Shown here in pieces: positions 14,020-15,000 of a DNA stretch of 15,000 nt. The notes beneath the pieces were generated by a model. It did no database searches. It was not told the origin of the DNA and was given only the letters and a program-made list of their open reading frames with translations. The DNA comes from Symbiodinium natans (lineage: Eukaryota; Sar; Dinophyceae; Suessiales; Symbiodiniaceae). The DNA is taken from positions 115,001 through 130,000 of the forward strand of contig CAJNDS010002493.1 in NCBI GenBank assembly GCA_905221605.1, in the 5' to 3' direction. Position numbers and translations under genes: made by a program. The number at the start of each line of letters is the position of its first letter. The first letter of the stretch is position 1.

Positions 14020-14700
14020 CTAATACCAACTTCTCCACGTACGAGTATCTCTTTCCACCCTAAACCCTAAACTCAGCCAACGCCTCGAAACATTAGAGTA
14101 GCGACCCCGCCCTGTCACGCCCCTCAACACGGTGTCACGTCGAACACACGCCAAGTTATGCCAAGTCCTTGCAATACTACCTTCCGCGTAGAATACAGCG
14201 TGGCTGCTGAGGACGACAGGACTCTGTTTCCTTCTTCGTCCGAGCCTCCCGTCACCGTTTTGGGCGCGTTTGGGTCCTCCCATGCCGACGCCGTGAGCTT
14301 TGGTCTTGCGGAAAACTGAACGAAGCAGCTTTGTCACTTCCAGGCCAAAGCTCCTGCTCCCGGGCCACTCGCAGCCACCACCTGCCGACAAACGAATCTC
14401 GATAATTCTTGGGACAGGTGTGTGAACAGTTGGGCAAGCAAGCCTTAGCACGGACCGAATGTACGCACGCAATTCGAGGTCCCGCGTGGAGGTCAGTGCC
14501 TGCAGGCGACAGGACATCACCTGCGCAACACGTACATCTCCCCGGTGCCTCGTTGTGCGCCGTGATGCTGTCTCGTGCCCACTGCCCGTATCTGACACGT
14601 ACCTAGCAGTGCTCGTGGCAGCCACGAATGTGCATTTTCGCGGAAGGGGCTCGGCCTCCAAGTCCTCCGTTCCTGGGCCTTGCAGTGCAAACGACGTCAC
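14020..14700 (-). CDS. Longest open frame of the window (226 codons), hypothetical
   Basis: A minus frame from a GTG codon at 14700 to the stop at 14020 with no interruption; a stop (TAG) sits a few codons further upstream. It is basic (many Arg/Lys), with no recognised domain. Readable parts include QALTSTRDLELRAYIRSVLR and PRIIEIRLSAGGGCEW. Against it: it reads through the telomeric remnant at 14059-14072 near its end, has no ATG, and competes with GC3-rich plus readings. Unlike the ORFs over the arrays it is not a repeat artefact. Confidence 0.25.
   Translation of the reverse strand: MTSFALQGPGTEDLEAEPLPRKCTFVAATSTARYVSDTGSGHETASRRTTRHRGDVRVAQVMSCRLQALTSTRDLELRAYIRSVLRLACPTVHTPVPRIIEIRLSAGGGCEWPGSRSFGLEVTKLLRSVFRKTKAHGVGMGGPKRAQNGDGRLGRRRKQSPVVLSSHAVFYAEGSIARTWHNLACVRRDTVLRGVTGRGRYSNVSRRWLSLGFRVERDTRTWRSWY
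14070..14321 (+). CDS. Competing plus-strand exon candidate, hypothetical
   Basis: From the acceptor-like AAACTCAG (about 14071-14078), a plus frame is open for about 80 codons: PTPRNIRVATPPCHAPQHGV, later ATG CCA at about 14158 (MPSPCNTTFRVEYSVAAEDD), then RTLFPSSSEPPVTVLGAFGS and SHADAVSFGLAEN, then TGA. Third positions are about two-thirds G/C in the second half. A following segment after CACTTCCAG (about 14343: AKAPAPGPLAATTCRQTNLD) is open on the same strand. Mutually exclusive with most of the minus frame as a protein gene; I cannot decide from sequence alone. Confidence 0.25.
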
Positions 14701-14820
14701 CCAGATATCGCACTATAGTGAATGCCTGTGGCAAACCCGAAGGCACTGCCTGGCACAAGCCGGGAGCCGACAAAAGACGTTTCGGACAGGCACCCGAGCG
14801 GAACCGATCGATGAGCCCCA

Positions 14821-14966
14821 GAATTCTGTCGAAAGGTTTTCGCCAACAGCAAAGGCGCCCAAGGGAATCCCTCCGCGATGCTGTTGGCAACGGGGGGGCA
14901 CTGGAACTGGGAGCCGTCCCCAAAAGAAGTCGCTCACGAAAAATTCTGTCAAAAAGTTTTCGCAAA
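14821..14966. repeat. 120-bp-period direct repeat with internal hairpin
   Basis: A 26-base stretch at 14821 (starts GAATTCTGTCGAAAGGTTTT) recurs at 14941 (AAATTCTGTCAAAAAGTTTT), 22 of 26 identical and exactly 120 bp apart. Between them GCCAACAGC (14842-14850) and GCTGTTGGC (14880-14888) form a perfect 9-bp inverted repeat. In the minus frame 14603-14965 this gives two motifs RK(L/P)FDRI spaced 40 residues apart. It may be part of a longer dispersed repeat that runs off the window. Confidence 0.6.
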
Positions 14967-15000
14967 TAAATTCGCCTGCTCGGACAACTCCTTCTTCATG

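Overview
The window looks like nuclear DNA of a eukaryote with a plant/alga-type telomere repeat (TTTAGGG), most likely a dinoflagellate (Suessiales/Symbiodiniaceae-like). The reasons are: (1) dozens of interspersed TTTAGGG/CCCTAAA tracts; (2) one non-LTR retrotransposon reverse-transcriptase fragment (about 5664-6006, minus strand) carrying the motif FRPISLQDPVGKAV, the style of dinoflagellate LINEs; (3) no operon-like ORFs, only short GC3-rich open segments bounded by splice-like AG and GT; (4) MITE-like short inverted-repeat elements, some with GT...AG borders like introners. The organism call is an inference. There is no rRNA, no recognisable tRNA and no CRISPR.

Layout. 1-2,700: TTTAGGG and CCCTAAA arrays, a 9-bp GTAGTAGGA minisatellite, one copy of MITE family 1 (1084-1222) and one of family 2 (1822-1927). 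2,830-3,600: a degenerate 9-bp CACTTGGGA satellite. 3,800-5,400: C-rich arrays and MITE family 3 (4667-4782). 5,480-6,195: arrays of the variants TCTAGGG and TCCAGGG on both sides of the broken LINE fragment. 6,280-10,390: short unique islands (about 50-500 bp) separated by arrays whose strand alternates almost strictly, plus a second family-1 MITE (8930-9108), a 95-bp MITE (9912-10006) and a fold-back element with a 21-G run (10139-10252). 10,390-12,790: unique islands that read well as plus-strand exons, including a duplicated exon whose differences fall mainly at third codon positions. They are separated by telomere-like arrays and a family-2 MITE with intron-like borders. 12,797-13,310: blocks of TTGAGGG, TTTAGGG and TGGAGGG. 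13,476-13,587: second copy of MITE family 3. 14,000-15,000: almost free of telomeric repeats, with competing open frames on both strands and a 120-bp-period repeat.

Working model (inference): the 10.4-12.8 kb part is a fragmented or intron-rich plus-strand gene whose introns are made of telomere-like arrays and small inverted-repeat elements. G-rich arrays often begin right after a (C/A)AG|G(G)T exon-end-like sequence, so the repeat could itself supply the 5' splice site (GTTTAG) and a 3' AG. No transcript data are available here. Exon borders and phases are provisional, and I recognise no protein family apart from the reverse transcriptase.
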